From Haloprofundus salilacus (lineage in GTDB: Archaea; Halobacteriota; Halobacteria; Halobacteriales; Haloferacaceae), in assembly GCF_020150815.1 (NCBI RefSeq), contig NZ_CP083724.1:372001-436000 (forward strand): 64,000 nucleotides of DNA, read 5' to 3'. Shown here one piece after another: positions 1 to 9,397 of the stretch (within the stretch, counting starts at the first letter, position 1; every line of letters begins with the position of its first letter). The notes beneath the pieces were generated by a model, which was not told the origin of the DNA, searched no databases, and saw nothing but the letters and a program-made list of their open reading frames with translations. The position numbers were made by a program, and so were the translations under genes.

Positions 1-369
1 GCCCCACGTCGACAGCGAGTAGTACATTAGGTACCGACCGTCGCGGCGAACGACCATCGGCGCCCACACGTTCCCGTACTCCTTCCAGTCGGGGGTCGAT
101 TCGAACGCCTCGCCGACGTACTCCCAGTCGACGAGATTAGACGACCGAACGATGGGTACGACGCGTGTCCCCTCGCCGTCTCTCCAGTCGTCGGCGGTTC
201 CGTACGCGTAGAACTCGCCGTCGGCCGCGCGGTGGACCGACGGGTCCGCCAGTATCGGTTCGAACACCGGATTCTCGTAGGTCGGTCCGCCGCGGTCCCG
301 GTCGAGACAGCCGGCGACGCTCGTGCCGGCGGCGAGACAGACTCCTCGGAGCAGCGTTCTCCGTCGCAT
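1..369 (-). CDS. GH43-like secreted glycoside hydrolase, partial (C-terminus outside window)
   Basis: Reading from the ATG at 369 leftwards gives 123 codons open to the window edge. The N-terminus has a twin-arginine-like MRRRTLLRG start and a lipobox-like SVAGC, so this is probably an exported lipoprotein anchored outside the cell. DPSVHRAADGEFYAYGT and WAPMVVRRDGRYLMYYS match the early blades of the GH43/GH32 five-bladed propeller, where the Asp of the first motif is the usual general base. Substrate is probably an arabinan or xylan side chain; the sequence seen cannot fix it. It is divergent from the sugar ABC ATPase at 500. Identification of the fold is firm, specificity is not. Confidence 0.8.
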   Translation of the reverse strand, partial: MRRRTLLRGVCLAAGTSVAGCLDRDRGGPTYENPVFEPILADPSVHRAADGEFYAYGTADDWRDGEGTRVVPIVRSSNLVDWEYVGEAFESTPDWKEYGNVWAPMVVRRDGRYLMYYSLSTWG

Positions 370-499
370 GCTCCTCCGGTATTGTTTCGCCTACATAACG
401 TTAGGGGTCTGACTAAACGCACCAAAAAATGCGTCCACCGGGGCACCCGGGGAAAACTATATGAATATCTGCGAAGAACCACCCAACCATACAAAAACT

Positions 500-1624
500 A
501 TGAGTGGCGTGAGCTTTACACATGTCAGGAAGACGTACGACGACGGCGACATCGTCGCGATAGAAGATTTCAGCCTCGAGATGGTAGACGGCGACTTTGT
601 GTCTGTCGTCGGGCCGTCAGGGTCGGGGAAGTCGACGTTGCTACGCATGGTCGCCGGACTGGAGGACATCTCCGGCGGGGAGATACGCATCGGTGACCGC
701 GTCGTCAACGATGTCGCACCGCAGAACAGAGGCGTGGCGATGGTGTTCCAGAACTACGCGCTCTACCCGCACATGTCCGTCAGGGACAACATGTCCTACG
801 GACTGCGGCTGACGACCGACCTCTCCGACGACGAGATCGACCGACGAGTCGAGGACGCCGCCGAGATGATGGGGATCGGCGACCTCTTAGATAAACGACC
901 GGGACACCTCTCCGGGGGTCAGCAGCAGCGCGTTGCGACCGGCCGCGCCATCGTCCGCGAACCCGACGTGTTCCTGATGGACGAACCGCTCTCTAATCTG
1001 GACGCCAAACTCCGGATGCACATGCGGACGGAACTGCAGCGGATCCAGGAGGATCTCGATACGACGACCATCTACGTTACGCACGACCAGGAGGAGGCGA
1101 TGACGATGTCCGACCAGGTAGTCGTCCTCGCCGAGGGCGAACTCCAGCAGGTGGCACCACCGGAGGAACTGTACTACCAACCGGCCAATATGTTCGTCGC
1201 GGATTTCGTCGGGTCGCCATCGATGAACTTCTTCGACGTCGAGGTTCACGACGGCGTCGCCGTCGGCGACGGCTTCGACTACCGCCTCCCGGAGTACCAC
1301 CGCGAACAAGTGGCCGACCGCAACGGGGATGCTTTCACGCTTGGAGTCCGCCCGGAGAGCGTCTCCGTCAGCGACACCGCCAGCGCGGAGACGGTCACCG
1401 CCGTCGTCGACGTCGTCGAACCCATCGGCAGCGACACCTACCTCTACCTGCACGTCGGCGACGTCGAGTGCACCGCTCGCGTCGAAGCGAAAACTCCCAT
1501 TCAGGAGGGCGACCACATCGAACTCCAGTTCGACGAGGAGTCGCTGCACCTGTTCGACGCAGAGACCGGCGAGAACGTCGTGTACTCGTTCGAGAAACCC
1601 GAAGCACCCGTCTCCTCGGCCTGA
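500..1624 (+). CDS. CUT1-type sugar ABC transporter ATP-binding protein (MalK/UgpC/XacJK-like)
   Basis: This is a 374-residue ATPase that powers sugar or oligosaccharide import. Visible motifs: Walker A GPSGSGKST at about residues 38-46, signature LSGGQQQR at about 137-144, Walker B VFLMDEP at about 157-163, and switch His in VTHDQEEA near 195. The C-terminal ~130 residues form the TOBE/regulatory domain typical of MalK-like proteins. I chose the ATG at 500 (MSGVSFTHV) over an in-frame ATG at 461, because the family starts directly with the ABC fold. The permeases and binding protein are not here and may lie left of the window, beyond the divergent GH43 gene. The neighbouring GH43 and IclR genes suggest pentose-containing oligosaccharides (inference). 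Confidence 0.92.
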   Translation: MSGVSFTHVRKTYDDGDIVAIEDFSLEMVDGDFVSVVGPSGSGKSTLLRMVAGLEDISGGEIRIGDRVVNDVAPQNRGVAMVFQNYALYPHMSVRDNMSYGLRLTTDLSDDEIDRRVEDAAEMMGIGDLLDKRPGHLSGGQQQRVATGRAIVREPDVFLMDEPLSNLDAKLRMHMRTELQRIQEDLDTTTIYVTHDQEEAMTMSDQVVVLAEGELQQVAPPEELYYQPANMFVADFVGSPSMNFFDVEVHDGVAVGDGFDYRLPEYHREQVADRNGDAFTLGVRPESVSVSDTASAETVTAVVDVVEPIGSDTYLYLHVGDVECTARVEAKTPIQEGDHIELQFDEESLHLFDAETGENVVYSFEKPEAPVSSA

Positions 1625-1764
1625 ACCCGCTCGCGGAGCGCCCTTTTTTCCGACGACCGCCTCCGTCCGGACCTCCCTGTTTTCGCCGCGAATCGTCGAG
1701 AGCGCGGCGTCAGCGGATCGTCACCGCTCCCGCACCTCGTTTCTTCTCGTCCTTCTCACCCTTC

Positions 1765-1781
1765 GTTTCTCTTTAGGAAAC
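1765..1781. promoter_or_regulatory. Putative IclR-type operator, class 1, copy 1
   Basis: GTTTCT-CTTTA-GGAAAC: 6-bp arms with one mismatch and a 5-bp spacer. It shares the right flank GGAAACGGT with the copy at 2979. It lies 253 bp upstream of the IclR gene and 141 bp after the ABC ATPase stop. Confidence 0.55.
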
Positions 1782-1971
1782 GGTAGTATTGCGTACCGAT
1801 GGAGATGCGTCGTCACCGGATTCGGAGGCGTACGCTCCGCGCGAGAGGTGACGGTCTTGCGCCGTCGACGATGGTGTTAGTTGGTCGCTAGAGGGCCTAA
1901 GACCGTTGTCGCGGTATTTCACCGCCGACGGCCGTTTCGGGCACGAACACGGGTCGGGGGGTCGGGAATCC

Positions 1972-1988
1972 GTTTCCTAACAGGAAAT
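1972..1988. promoter_or_regulatory. Putative IclR-type operator, class 1, copy 2 (autoregulatory position)
   Basis: GTTTCC-TAACA-GGAAAT: arms match at 5 of 6 positions. It ends 30 bp before the IclR ATG at 2018, so it would lie at or just upstream of the TATA/BRE region of a leaderless promoter. The second IclR gene has its own operator in the same place. Confidence 0.62.
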
Positions 1989-2017
1989 ACTATGGTCTAG
2001 AGCGCGAAGGTCCGTGT

Positions 2018-2782
2018 ATGACCACGAACGAAGCATACCCCGTCAGTTCGGTTCGGACGACGTTCCGAATCGTCGAAGCGCTCGCTGAGCGGGGTCCGTC
2101 GGGCGTCACGGAGCTCGCCCGCGAGGTAGAGCTCTCGAAGAGTTCGGTTCACAAACACCTGACGACGCTCGAATCGCTCAATTACGTGGTGAAAGAGGAG
2201 AGCACCTATCGCCTCGGTCTCCGGTTTCTGGGCGTCGGAAACCGCGTTCGCGAACGGTCGGAGCTGTACCACGCTGCGAAGCCGGCCATCGACAACCTCG
2301 CGAAGACGGCGGGAGCGGTGACGAATCTCATGGTCGTCGAACACGGATTCGGGGTTTACGCCTACCGCGCCGGAGAGACGTTCGACTCCGACGACCGACT
2401 TCCGGTGGTCGGGGGGCAGGTTCACCTCCACGCGACTGCGGGTGGCAAGGCGATACTCTCACAACTCTCCGACGAGGAGATCGAGCGGATTATCGACCTG
2501 CATGGTCTCCCCTCGTCCACGGAAAAAACGATCACAGAGAAGCGAGCGCTACAGCGTGAGTTGCGCTCTATCCAAGACCGCGGCCTCGCTTTCGAGCGTG
2601 GCGAACACATGCCGTCCGTTCAATGCGTCGCGGCCCCGGTGACCGCCCCCGGTCATCCCGTCGGCGCTATCACCGTCTCGGGGTCGATCGAGCAAATGAG
2701 CGGGAAAAAACTCGAAGAGGACTTGGCCGGCCTCGTAGTCAGCACCAGTAACGCTATCGAAGTTGCACTGTTACAACGGTAA
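2018..2782 (+). CDS. IclR family transcriptional regulator (first copy)
   Basis: 254 residues, the normal IclR length. The N-terminal ~70 residues form a winged helix-turn-helix (recognition segment around SKSSVHKHLTTLESLNYV), followed by the GAF-like effector domain with the family's CVAAPV and GAITVSG motifs near the C-terminus. In haloarchaea such proteins control sugar clusters; XacR for pentoses is a known example. The adjacent CUT1 ATPase and GH43 gene fit a pentose or oligosaccharide regulon, which is inference. Class 1 inverted repeats lie 30 bp and 253 bp upstream and about 200 bp downstream, suggesting autoregulation. Confidence 0.93.
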   Translation: MTTNEAYPVSSVRTTFRIVEALAERGPSGVTELAREVELSKSSVHKHLTTLESLNYVVKEESTYRLGLRFLGVGNRVRERSELYHAAKPAIDNLAKTAGAVTNLMVVEHGFGVYAYRAGETFDSDDRLPVVGGQVHLHATAGGKAILSQLSDEEIERIIDLHGLPSSTEKTITEKRALQRELRSIQDRGLAFERGEHMPSVQCVAAPVTAPGHPVGAITVSGSIEQMSGKKLEEDLAGLVVSTSNAIEVALLQR

Positions 2783-3125
2783 CGCGTGTTTCTCATCGGT
2801 GAACAGAGTGCGTTTGATGAGCGCTGTTCGGCGTTTCAATCTGTGCTTCGAGCCAGTGACTGTTTCGAGAACGCCACGGCGAGTTCGACGCTACTCTCCT
2901 CCCTTGGGACTCCTACTAGCGACTTTTCGAATTCACAAGGCCGAGACTGCTGCCGGTGACAGCGTCCACTCGACCTGTGTTTCTTTCTCGGAAACGGTTA
3001 GAGGGAGAACCGTTCGGTTCGCCGTCATTGTCTTCGATAGTGTCGGTGACGAATGCCATAACAATACTAGTCTTGTTATCCCATAAGAAGTACAGTTAAC
3101 TGCCTCGCCTTCATACGGGCGGTAA
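2783..3125. other. Intergenic region between IclR and rdfA-like genes
   Basis: About 340 bp with no supported gene. It contains the third class 1 repeat at 2979-2995. Confidence 0.6.
2979..2995. promoter_or_regulatory. Putative IclR-type operator, class 1, copy 3
   Basis: GTTTCT-TTCTC-GGAAAC, followed by GGTTAG. Same arms and 17-bp length as the copy at 1765. It lies 131 bp before the rdfA-like start and 197 bp after the IclR stop. Confidence 0.55.
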
Positions 3126-3785
3126 ATGGACACAGACGACACGGGCGACAGTCCCGAGCGACCGAACAGCAAAGTTGCTCGCGTCATCGACGAATACGAC
3201 CTCGGACCCGAGTTCGGGCGACGGCTCGAGCGACTCTGGACCGGCGACGGCGAAGAGCGGCACAGTCTCCGCGACTTGGCCGACCGATTCAACCGGCGCG
3301 TGCTTGAAGCGGCGATGACGGCCGCCGGCGCGTCGACGCTCGACGGCGAAGTCGAGAACGTCTACCGGTTGTTGACCGACGACGAGGTGAGCAGCGGGAT
3401 GCGGACGGAGGCGCGGGTCCGGCTCGAACGCGAAGGCGTCGACGTCGACAGACTCGAACGGGATTTCGTCACGTATCAGGCGATACGCTCGTACCTCAAG
3501 GAGTACCGCGGCGCGGAGTACGAACGCTCCGACACCGACCGCGTGGAGAACGCGGCTCGGAGCATCCGACGCCTCCGTTCGCGCGCGACGACTGTTACCG
3601 AAGGAAACCTCGATCAGTTGCGGTCGAACGACCACATCACGCTCGGCGAGTTCAGACTGTTCGTCGACATGAACGTCCTCTGCGAGGAGTGCGGTGCGCA
3701 GTACGGCGTCGACGAACTGCTCGAACGCGGCGGCTGTGACTGTCGAGCGGACGATATCGAAGTGGACGCATCCGACTCGAACTGA
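3126..3785 (+). CDS. rdfA: RdfA-like (rod-determining factor family) protein
   Basis: 219-residue, highly charged helical protein with no signal or membrane segment. The N-terminal SKVARVIDEYDLGPEFG, the central LRDLADRFN and the C-terminal cysteine cluster LCEECGAQYGVDELL...GCDC match what I recall of the haloarchaeal RdfA family, involved in rod/disc cell-shape control in Haloferax. The C-terminal Cys pairs could bind zinc. It runs tail-to-tail into an SMC-related gene, 64 bp away; such pairing recurs in haloarchaea and suggests a joint role in chromosome or shape biology. This may be a paralogue rather than the orthologue of the studied protein. Confidence 0.7.
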   Translation: MDTDDTGDSPERPNSKVARVIDEYDLGPEFGRRLERLWTGDGEERHSLRDLADRFNRRVLEAAMTAAGASTLDGEVENVYRLLTDDEVSSGMRTEARVRLEREGVDVDRLERDFVTYQAIRSYLKEYRGAEYERSDTDRVENAARSIRRLRSRATTVTEGNLDQLRSNDHITLGEFRLFVDMNVLCEECGAQYGVDELLERGGCDCRADDIEVDASDSN

Positions 3786-3849
3786 ACTGCTAGCTGGAGG
3801 GCAAGACCCGTCAGAGCGAACGCCAGAAAGAAGAACCGTGTCGTTGCCG

Positions 3850-5793
3850 TTAGATTTTGGAGATACGGGTGTACTCCTCATCGAGCGCCTGCGCGTCCTC
3901 GGGCAGGAGCGCGACGACGAGGAACTCGGCGTACTCCGAGAGGTAGTCGACGAGTCGGGCGATGCGGTCGGAGTCGATGGCCTCCAGCGAGTCGAGTAAC
4001 ATGAACGGCACCGTCTCGTAGAGATCGTGAACCAGGTAGCCCGCGAGCGCGAAGACGAGACCGGTTACCTCCTGTTCGGACTCGCTGAGGTGGTCGACGG
4101 TGTCCTCGTACGTCGTCCCCGACTCGGTGCTGCGGACGATGTGGAGTTCGAACACCGTCTTGTCCACTTTCCGCCGCCCCTCGCGGACCTGACGTTCGAC
4201 GCGCTCGATCCAGATCCGCTCGATGTTAGCGTACTCCAAGATACCGAGAACGGCGTCCATGTGGTCGTTGAACTCCGAGATGGCCTGCGTCTCTATCTGC
4301 TCGATTCGCGTCCGGAGGTCGGTGAGCTCGTCGGCGACGCGTTCGCGCTCGTCGCGCAGGTCGCTCTCGCTCGCGAGTTCGTCCTCGATGTCGGCGATGT
4401 CGGCCTCGATATCCTCGAGCGACGATTCCAACCGGCCGAGCTGGAACTCGATCTCGTTCGCCTCTTTGTGGAGGCTGAGCACCTCGCTGAAATCCTCCGA
4501 TTCGAGGTCGTCGACCGTCTCTTCGAGCGCCGCTACCTCCTCGCCGAGTCGGTCGCGCTCGTCACGCTTGTCGGCGAGCGTCTCCTCGCGGCGCTCGATT
4601 TCGTCTTCGACGCGTTCGAGCTTTCGTTCGACCGTTTCGAGCCGTCGCTGTCGGTTCTCCCGTTCTTTCTTCTGACTTCGAAGCTCGCTGAGGTCGTCTT
4701 CGATGTCACGCACTGTCGCGAGTTTCTCCTTCCGGAGCTTCCTCAGTTGGTCGAGCGTTCCCTCGATGTTCTCGCGGTCAACGTTCGACCCGCAGGTCCA
4801 ACAGACGACCGAGTTGTCGTCGACGAGGCGGTCGGTGACCGCTTTCGACTCGCCGTTTTCGGACGGCAGCGCCCCGGTGACGGGACCGTCTTCCAGCATC
4901 TCCTCGTTGAACTTCAGGACGTTCTGGAGCTCGCTGACCTCAGAACTGAGACGCTGCTTTCGGTCGCGGAGCTGTTCGATGCGACGGTCGAGTTCGCCGT
5001 CGGTCTCCTCGCTTCCGTCGGCGAGGTTGTCGAGTTCGGTTTCGAGTTCGCGCAGTTCTCTCTGCAGGGACTCAATGCTCTCTTGTTCGAGGTCGATGTC
5101 GGAGCGCACCGTCTCGAGGTCGCTGCGCCGGTCGCGGAGGTCGTCGAGTTTCTTCTCCAGCTCGCGCTTCTCCTCGCGCGACTCGTCGACGTCGGCGCTG
5201 TGTTCGTCTATTTCGGCTTCCTTTTCGGCTAGCGCCGCTCGCTTGGCTTCGAGTTCGTCGCGCAGGCGCGTGCGTTCCTTCTCTAGTTCGGGGAGGTCGC
5301 GCTTCAGGCTCTGGAGTTCGTCGAGGCGGTCGTCGAGTCGCGACTTCTCGTCTTCGAGTTCCGATATCTCGCGACGAATCGCGTCGGTGTCGACCGGTCG
5401 CATGATGAGCTCGCGGAGATCCGCGTCGCGCGTGACCGCCCGGCGCGCTTCGTTGTCGCCGAGGAGGAACGCGAATAGATCGGCGACCTCGGCGTCGTCG
5501 AGGTACGGGTCACCGCTCGTACTCACACCGCCGCCTATTCGCTTCAGCGTGCTAACGTACTGGTCGTCGCCGAGTTCGAGTTCGACGCGCCCCTCGTCGG
5601 CATCACCTTTCAACGAACTTCGTTCGCTTCCCATCGCTGCCATTACTGCCTGGAGAAACGACGTCCTGTTCGTCGCGTTTCGCCCCGCGAGTACCGTGAT
5701 GCCCGGCGGAATCTCGACCGACGTTTCGTCGATACCGCCGACGTTCTTGACCGAGAACCGAGCGGTTTCCCCTGTAGTAAGCGTCGATGACAT
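3850..5793 (-). CDS. Archaea-specific SMC-related (Rad50/SMC-like) coiled-coil ATPase
   Basis: 647 residues: an N-terminal ATPase half, about 450 residues of antiparallel coiled coil, and a C-terminal ATPase half. A Rad50-like hook CWTCG lies in the middle (about residues 329-333). The nucleotide motifs are unusual. The Walker A position reads GRNATNRTS, with Asn-Arg where Gly-Lys is expected. The signature reads LSESEQE instead of LSGGQ. The Walker B reads FMLLDSLEAID, with Ser where the catalytic Glu is expected. It is convergent with the RdfA-like gene. Role in chromosome organisation or shape is family-level inference; ATP hydrolysis may be weak or absent. Confidence 0.85.
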   Translation of the reverse strand: MSSTLTTGETARFSVKNVGGIDETSVEIPPGITVLAGRNATNRTSFLQAVMAAMGSERSSLKGDADEGRVELELGDDQYVSTLKRIGGGVSTSGDPYLDDAEVADLFAFLLGDNEARRAVTRDADLRELIMRPVDTDAIRREISELEDEKSRLDDRLDELQSLKRDLPELEKERTRLRDELEAKRAALAEKEAEIDEHSADVDESREEKRELEKKLDDLRDRRSDLETVRSDIDLEQESIESLQRELRELETELDNLADGSEETDGELDRRIEQLRDRKQRLSSEVSELQNVLKFNEEMLEDGPVTGALPSENGESKAVTDRLVDDNSVVCWTCGSNVDRENIEGTLDQLRKLRKEKLATVRDIEDDLSELRSQKKERENRQRRLETVERKLERVEDEIERREETLADKRDERDRLGEEVAALEETVDDLESEDFSEVLSLHKEANEIEFQLGRLESSLEDIEADIADIEDELASESDLRDERERVADELTDLRTRIEQIETQAISEFNDHMDAVLGILEYANIERIWIERVERQVREGRRKVDKTVFELHIVRSTESGTTYEDTVDHLSESEQEVTGLVFALAGYLVHDLYETVPFMLLDSLEAIDSDRIARLVDYLSEYAEFLVVALLPEDAQALDEEYTRISKI

Positions 5794-6149
5794 AGCTACT
5801 CCTTGAGGTGGTACCTATATAAAAATTTTCAGGCTCGACCGGTCGACGGGTCTCATGCGCCCTTCTCCGTGACGATACCCTATTCCGCACCCTCCTACAG
5901 TCGGGTTCTACGGGTGGGACCGTTACGATACTCGCGACAAAGTATCCACTCGGTAGATACTATCAGTTTGTCTGACTAGTGATATAAATGTTTCGCCGGT
6001 ACGGCTGAGACCACCGTCTGCCGGTGAATCACCGTAGCCACGAGTAGACGACGGCACCGACGGCGGAGGGTGACAACAGTCGAGAGAGACGCGTTCGGAG
6101 CCGGGGAGGCGGGACAGGCTTTATCCTCGTTCGACGGGAGGTTGAGGTA
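5794..6149. other. Intergenic promoter region
   Basis: About 355 bp between divergent genes. It holds an AGTATC-N9-GATACT inverted repeat at 5941-5961 and the AT-rich stretch GTGATATAAATG at about 5980-5991, which could be promoter elements for either side. No gene seen. Confidence 0.4.
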
Positions 6150-7124
6150 ATGTCACACAGAATCGCGGTCTCACAATCGGACTTCCCCGACGCCCGGATA
6201 GAGGAGCGCGTGTTCGCCGAAGCCGACGTCGACGACGTCGTCGTCGGGTCGGCCGACTCCGAGGAAGAACTGATCACGCTCGCCGAGGGCGCAGACGGAC
6301 TGCTCGTCCAGTACGCCGAGGTGACCGAGTCAGTTCTCGACGCGCTCCCAGAGCTGTCGGTAGTCTCGCGGTACGGTATCGGCGTGGACAACGTCGACGT
6401 CGCGGCAGCTTCCGAACGGGACGTTGCCGTCGCGAACGTCCCCTCCTACTGCGAGGAGGAGGTGGCGACGCACGCCCTCTCGCTCCTGTTCGCGCTCGCT
6501 CGGAAGACGACGGTGTACGACCGGACGGTCAAATCCGGCACGTGGGACTGGAAGGTCGGTCGCCCCATCGAGGCGCTCCCGGGCAAGACCGTCGGCTTCG
6601 TCGCGTTCGGGAAGATTCCCCGGACGTTCGTCGAGTTGACCGCCGGGTTCGATTTCGAGTACCTCACCTACGACCCGTACATCGACGACGAGGACGTCGC
6701 GGACTCCCCCGTCGACAGGGTCGATTTCGAGACGTTGCTCTCGGAGTCGGAGATCGTCTCGGTTCACGCGCCGCTGGTCGATGAGACCCACCACCTGTTC
6801 GACGCCGACGCCTTCGGACGGATGGACTCCTCGGCGTTCCTCCTAAACACCGCTCGCGGACCGATAGTCGACGAGGCGGCGCTGTACGACGCGCTGGAGG
6901 CGGGCGAACTCGCCGGCGCCGGACTCGACGTCATGGAGGAGGAACCGACCCACGACTCGCCGCTGTTCGACCGCGACGACGTCGTCGTGACGCCCCACGT
7001 CGCGTGGTACTCCGAATCGTCGATCGACGAACTGCGGCGCAAAGCCGCGGAGAACGTCGTTCGGTATCTGCGGGGCGACTCCCCGCACGGGTTCGTCAAC
7101 GAGAGCTCTATCGGAGAACGGTAA
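6150..7124 (+). CDS. D-2-hydroxyacid dehydrogenase (CtBP/SerA-like)
   Basis: 324 residues, normal for the family of NAD(P)-dependent 2-hydroxyacid dehydrogenases. The catalytic triad is visible: Arg in TARGP, Glu in MEEEP and His in PHVAWYSE. The cofactor loop is atypical, reading GKTVGFVAFGKIPR where GxGxIG is expected. CtBP-like haloarchaeal relatives share relaxed loops, so this need not mean inactivity. A role in reducing or oxidising a sugar-acid-derived 2-keto/2-hydroxy acid fits the surroundings, but the substrate is unknown. It is convergent with the ThuA gene, only 14 bp away. Confidence 0.88.
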   Translation: MSHRIAVSQSDFPDARIEERVFAEADVDDVVVGSADSEEELITLAEGADGLLVQYAEVTESVLDALPELSVVSRYGIGVDNVDVAAASERDVAVANVPSYCEEEVATHALSLLFALARKTTVYDRTVKSGTWDWKVGRPIEALPGKTVGFVAFGKIPRTFVELTAGFDFEYLTYDPYIDDEDVADSPVDRVDFETLLSESEIVSVHAPLVDETHHLFDADAFGRMDSSAFLLNTARGPIVDEAALYDALEAGELAGAGLDVMEEEPTHDSPLFDRDDVVVTPHVAWYSESSIDELRRKAAENVVRYLRGDSPHGFVNESSIGER

Positions 7125-7138
7125 ACGGAAGTCGTGCC

Positions 7139-7891
7139 TCAGTGAACCGTTCGCTCGTCGCTCGTGTCGATGTCCTCCTTCGGCTCGGCGTTGCCGTATG
7201 TGGGCGTCGGCTGGTCCTCACCGGGCGCGGCCCACTCGCAGGCGTTCGCGAGCACCTGCTGGATGGTCTCGTCGTGGTAGACGGGGTACGTCTCGTGTCC
7301 GGGTCGGAAGTAGAACACTTTCCCCGCGCCGCGCCGGTAACAACAGCCCGAGCGGAACACTTCGCCGCCCTCGAACCAACTGTTGAACACGAGCGTCTCG
7401 GGAGCCGGAACGTCGAAGCGCTCGCCGTACATCTCCGCCTCCTCCAACTCGATGTAGTCGTCGTCGAGACCGGCGACGATGGGGTGGCTCGGCTCGACGA
7501 CCCACAGTCGCTCTCGCTCGGCGGCTTCGCGCCACTTCAGCGAGCAGGTCGTGCCCATCAAGGATTTGAAAATTTTCGAATAGTGCGCCGAGTGCATCAC
7601 GAGCAGCCCCATCCCGTCGAGGACGCGCTCCTTGACCCGCTCGACGATTTCGTCGTCGACTTCGTCGTGGGCGGCGTGCCCCCACCACGTCAGCACGTCG
7701 GTGTCGTCGAGCACCTCCTCGGTCAAGCCGTGTTCGGGTTCGTCGAGCGTCGCGGTCCGGGTCTCGAAGCCTCGTTCCTCGAGCGCGTCGGCGATGACCG
7801 TGTGGATACCGTCCGGATAGATCTCCGCGACGACGTCGCTCTCGCGCTCGTGGACGAACTCGTTCCAGACCGTGACCGTTGGACGTGTCAT
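7139..7891 (-). CDS. ThuA domain protein (first copy)
   Basis: 250 residues with a flavodoxin/class I glutamine amidotransferase-like ThuA fold. Family motifs: [11 protein letters not shown] near the start, [24 protein letters not shown], the Cys-containing [11 protein letters not shown], and [13 protein letters not shown] near the end. ThuA proteins occur in trehalose and other disaccharide oxidation clusters with Gfo/Idh enzymes; their reaction is poorly defined. The ATG at 7891 begins directly with the conserved first strand. It sits 101 bp downstream of the sugar isomerase gene on the same strand, a likely operon. A paralogue lies at 17231-17956. Confidence 0.9.
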   Translation of the reverse strand: MTRPTVTVWNEFVHERESDVVAEIYPDGIHTVIADALEERGFETRTATLDEPEHGLTEEVLDDTDVLTWWGHAAHDEVDDEIVERVKERVLDGMGLLVMHSAHYSKIFKSLMGTTCSLKWREAAERERLWVVEPSHPIVAGLDDDYIELEEAEMYGERFDVPAPETLVFNSWFEGGEVFRSGCCYRRGAGKVFYFRPGHETYPVYHDETIQQVLANACEWAAPGEDQPTPTYGNAEPKEDIDTSDERTVH

Positions 7892-7992
7892 GTTCCAACC
7901 GTCTCGGTCACGGAGTAAGGATGTGTCGATGCGGGGAGGCCGTCTCAGACGACGAGTCGGCGGACGAGATTCGGTTCGACAGACGGTCTCTT

Positions 7993-8763
7993 CTATCGAC
8001 GTCTCGACTCGGGCGAGCGGACGCCCGCGCCCTTCCAGTACGTCTCGACCACGTCGGCCGCGTGGTCGAGTGTCCCGTACGAGTCTGGCCGTTCCTCCGC
8101 TTCGTAGATAAGCCAGTCGACGTCGTGACCTCGAACTGATTCGACTGCCGCTTCGATGTCCAAGTCGCCGTGGCCCACTTCGACGACGTCGCCCGTCTCC
8201 GCGTCGTAGTCTTTGAGGTGAACCAGACGCACTCGGTCGCTGTGTTCTTCGAGATACGAAAGCGGATCGTATCCAGCCGCCCCAGCCCATCCGAGGTCGA
8301 GTTCGAAGCCGACGTTCTCGGTCGCCTCCATCAGTTTCGAGAGCGCCGGTTCGTCGTCGAATTCGACGAACTCCTGATCGTGATTGTGATAGTGCAGCGA
8401 AAGGTCGTGTTCTGCCAGCGCTGTCGCGACCACCTCCAGTCGTTCGGCCGCCGCCTCTACCGCTTCTCCGGACTCGAAGTGTTCCGGGTCTAGCCACGGT
8501 ACGATTATGTTCTCGCACCCGAGTTCGCGATACGTCTCTGCAGTCGCATCTTCGTTCTCCTCTAACTCCTCCAAACCGACGTGTGCTCCAGCGAGTTCGA
8601 GTTCTGCCGACTCCAACGCATCGGTGATAGCACTTGGCTCTTGGTCGCCGAGACCGGCGAGTTCGACGCCTTCGAATTCGGTCTCGCCGACGCGTTTGAT
8701 GAGGGTCGGCAGTGGATCGTCGACTCCGTGGAGGCTGTACAGTTGGAAGCCGATCGATGTCAT
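7993..8763 (-). CDS. Sugar phosphate isomerase/epimerase-like TIM barrel protein (first copy)
   Basis: 256 residues in the xylose isomerase-like AP endonuclease-type TIM barrel family. Metal-site segments are visible: [38 protein letters not shown] and a C-terminal LIYEAEE. The start at 8763 ([13 protein letters not shown]) is the family's usual N-terminus; in-frame codons further upstream encode atypical sequence. It is the first gene of a probable operon with ThuA. Relatives act as isomerases or epimerases on free sugars or as 3-keto-glycoside-cleaving enzymes, so the exact reaction is open. Confidence 0.88.
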   Translation of the reverse strand: MTSIGFQLYSLHGVDDPLPTLIKRVGETEFEGVELAGLGDQEPSAITDALESAELELAGAHVGLEELEENEDATAETYRELGCENIIVPWLDPEHFESGEAVEAAAERLEVVATALAEHDLSLHYHNHDQEFVEFDDEPALSKLMEATENVGFELDLGWAGAAGYDPLSYLEEHSDRVRLVHLKDYDAETGDVVEVGHGDLDIEAAVESVRGHDVDWLIYEAEERPDSYGTLDHAADVVETYWKGAGVRSPESRRR

Positions 8764-9133
8764 ATCTGTAGTATCGCCGTCCACGGCATAAACATCAGTG
8801 AACGACCAGTTGTTGCCGATACTGTTCGTACGGCTGGCTCGTCGAATGGACGAGTTCATCGGCGGTCGACGGTACGAGGTTCTCGGCCGTCGACGGCTGT
8901 CGACAGTTATCTGCCGTGGAGGGATTCGACCCACTGCCGCCAACTCCTCGGCAGTCCACGCCACGGGGCTCGTCCGTCTCAGTATGTGTTGACCCGGTGC
9001 AGAATGTCGGCGTCGTCGTCGTTCCAGTCACCGAGGCACGCCGCTTTGGCGACGAGAGTTCTGCGAACAGTTCTCGCACCCTCTCGATCTGTAACGCTCG
9101 GACTTACAGGTCGACGAGAATCACTCGAAGCGC
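8764..9133. other. Non-coding or decayed region
   Basis: No recognisable gene on either strand. Short open frames here lack haloarchaeal composition and known motifs. It leads into the inositol monophosphatase remnant and may contain decayed 5' parts of it. Confidence 0.4.
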
Positions 9134-9397
9134 GTGGTCGAAGTCTTCGATTGCTGCGTACGTCCACTCGGCGGCTGCTCGGAAGACGGGTACGATTGGA
9201 TAATCGATCCCATCGACGGAACGCAGAACATCGTCCTCGACATTCCAGAGTGGGTGACAAGCGTCGCAGTCGTTCACGATTCTGAGTCAGTGAGCTGCGT
9301 CAACGTCGCTCCCGCCTTAGGTGATTGTCCTTCATTAGAAATGGTGGGATATAGCCGAATCATGCATTGGTCGACGAGAAGCGTTTTCAGCCTTTAA
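9134..9397 (+). pseudogene. Fragment of inositol monophosphatase / fructose-1,6-bisphosphatase family gene
   Basis: Residues encoded at about 9188-9325 read YDWIIDPIDGTQNIV, IPEWVTSVAVVHD and VNVAPALGD. This is the metal-binding WxxDPxDGTxNF block and the following strand of the IMPase family. The ~70 upstream residues with the first catalytic Glu block and the C-terminal half are missing, and the flanking codons are not conserved. Only about 46 of about 260 residues remain, so this is a dead fragment left next to mobile DNA. Confidence 0.75.

Larger units (their letters stand above)
1625..2017. other. Intergenic region between ABC ATPase and IclR gene
   Basis: About 390 bp without a convincing gene. 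It carries two copies of the GTTTCY-N5-GGAAAC inverted repeat (1765-1781 and 1972-1988), the second just upstream of the IclR start. Nothing else was recognised. Confidence 0.6.

Noticed and set aside
4027-5232. 401-codon plus-strand open frame opposite the SMC-related gene
   Set aside because: It is the antisense of a coiled-coil gene in high-GC DNA; composition (Val/Leu/Asp repeats) mirrors the real frame and no motif is present.
7892-8518. Long N-terminal extension of the first ThuA gene
   Set aside because: The in-frame extension is Arg/Gly/Ser-rich and overlaps the upstream isomerase gene; the conserved ThuA fold begins at the ATG at 7891.
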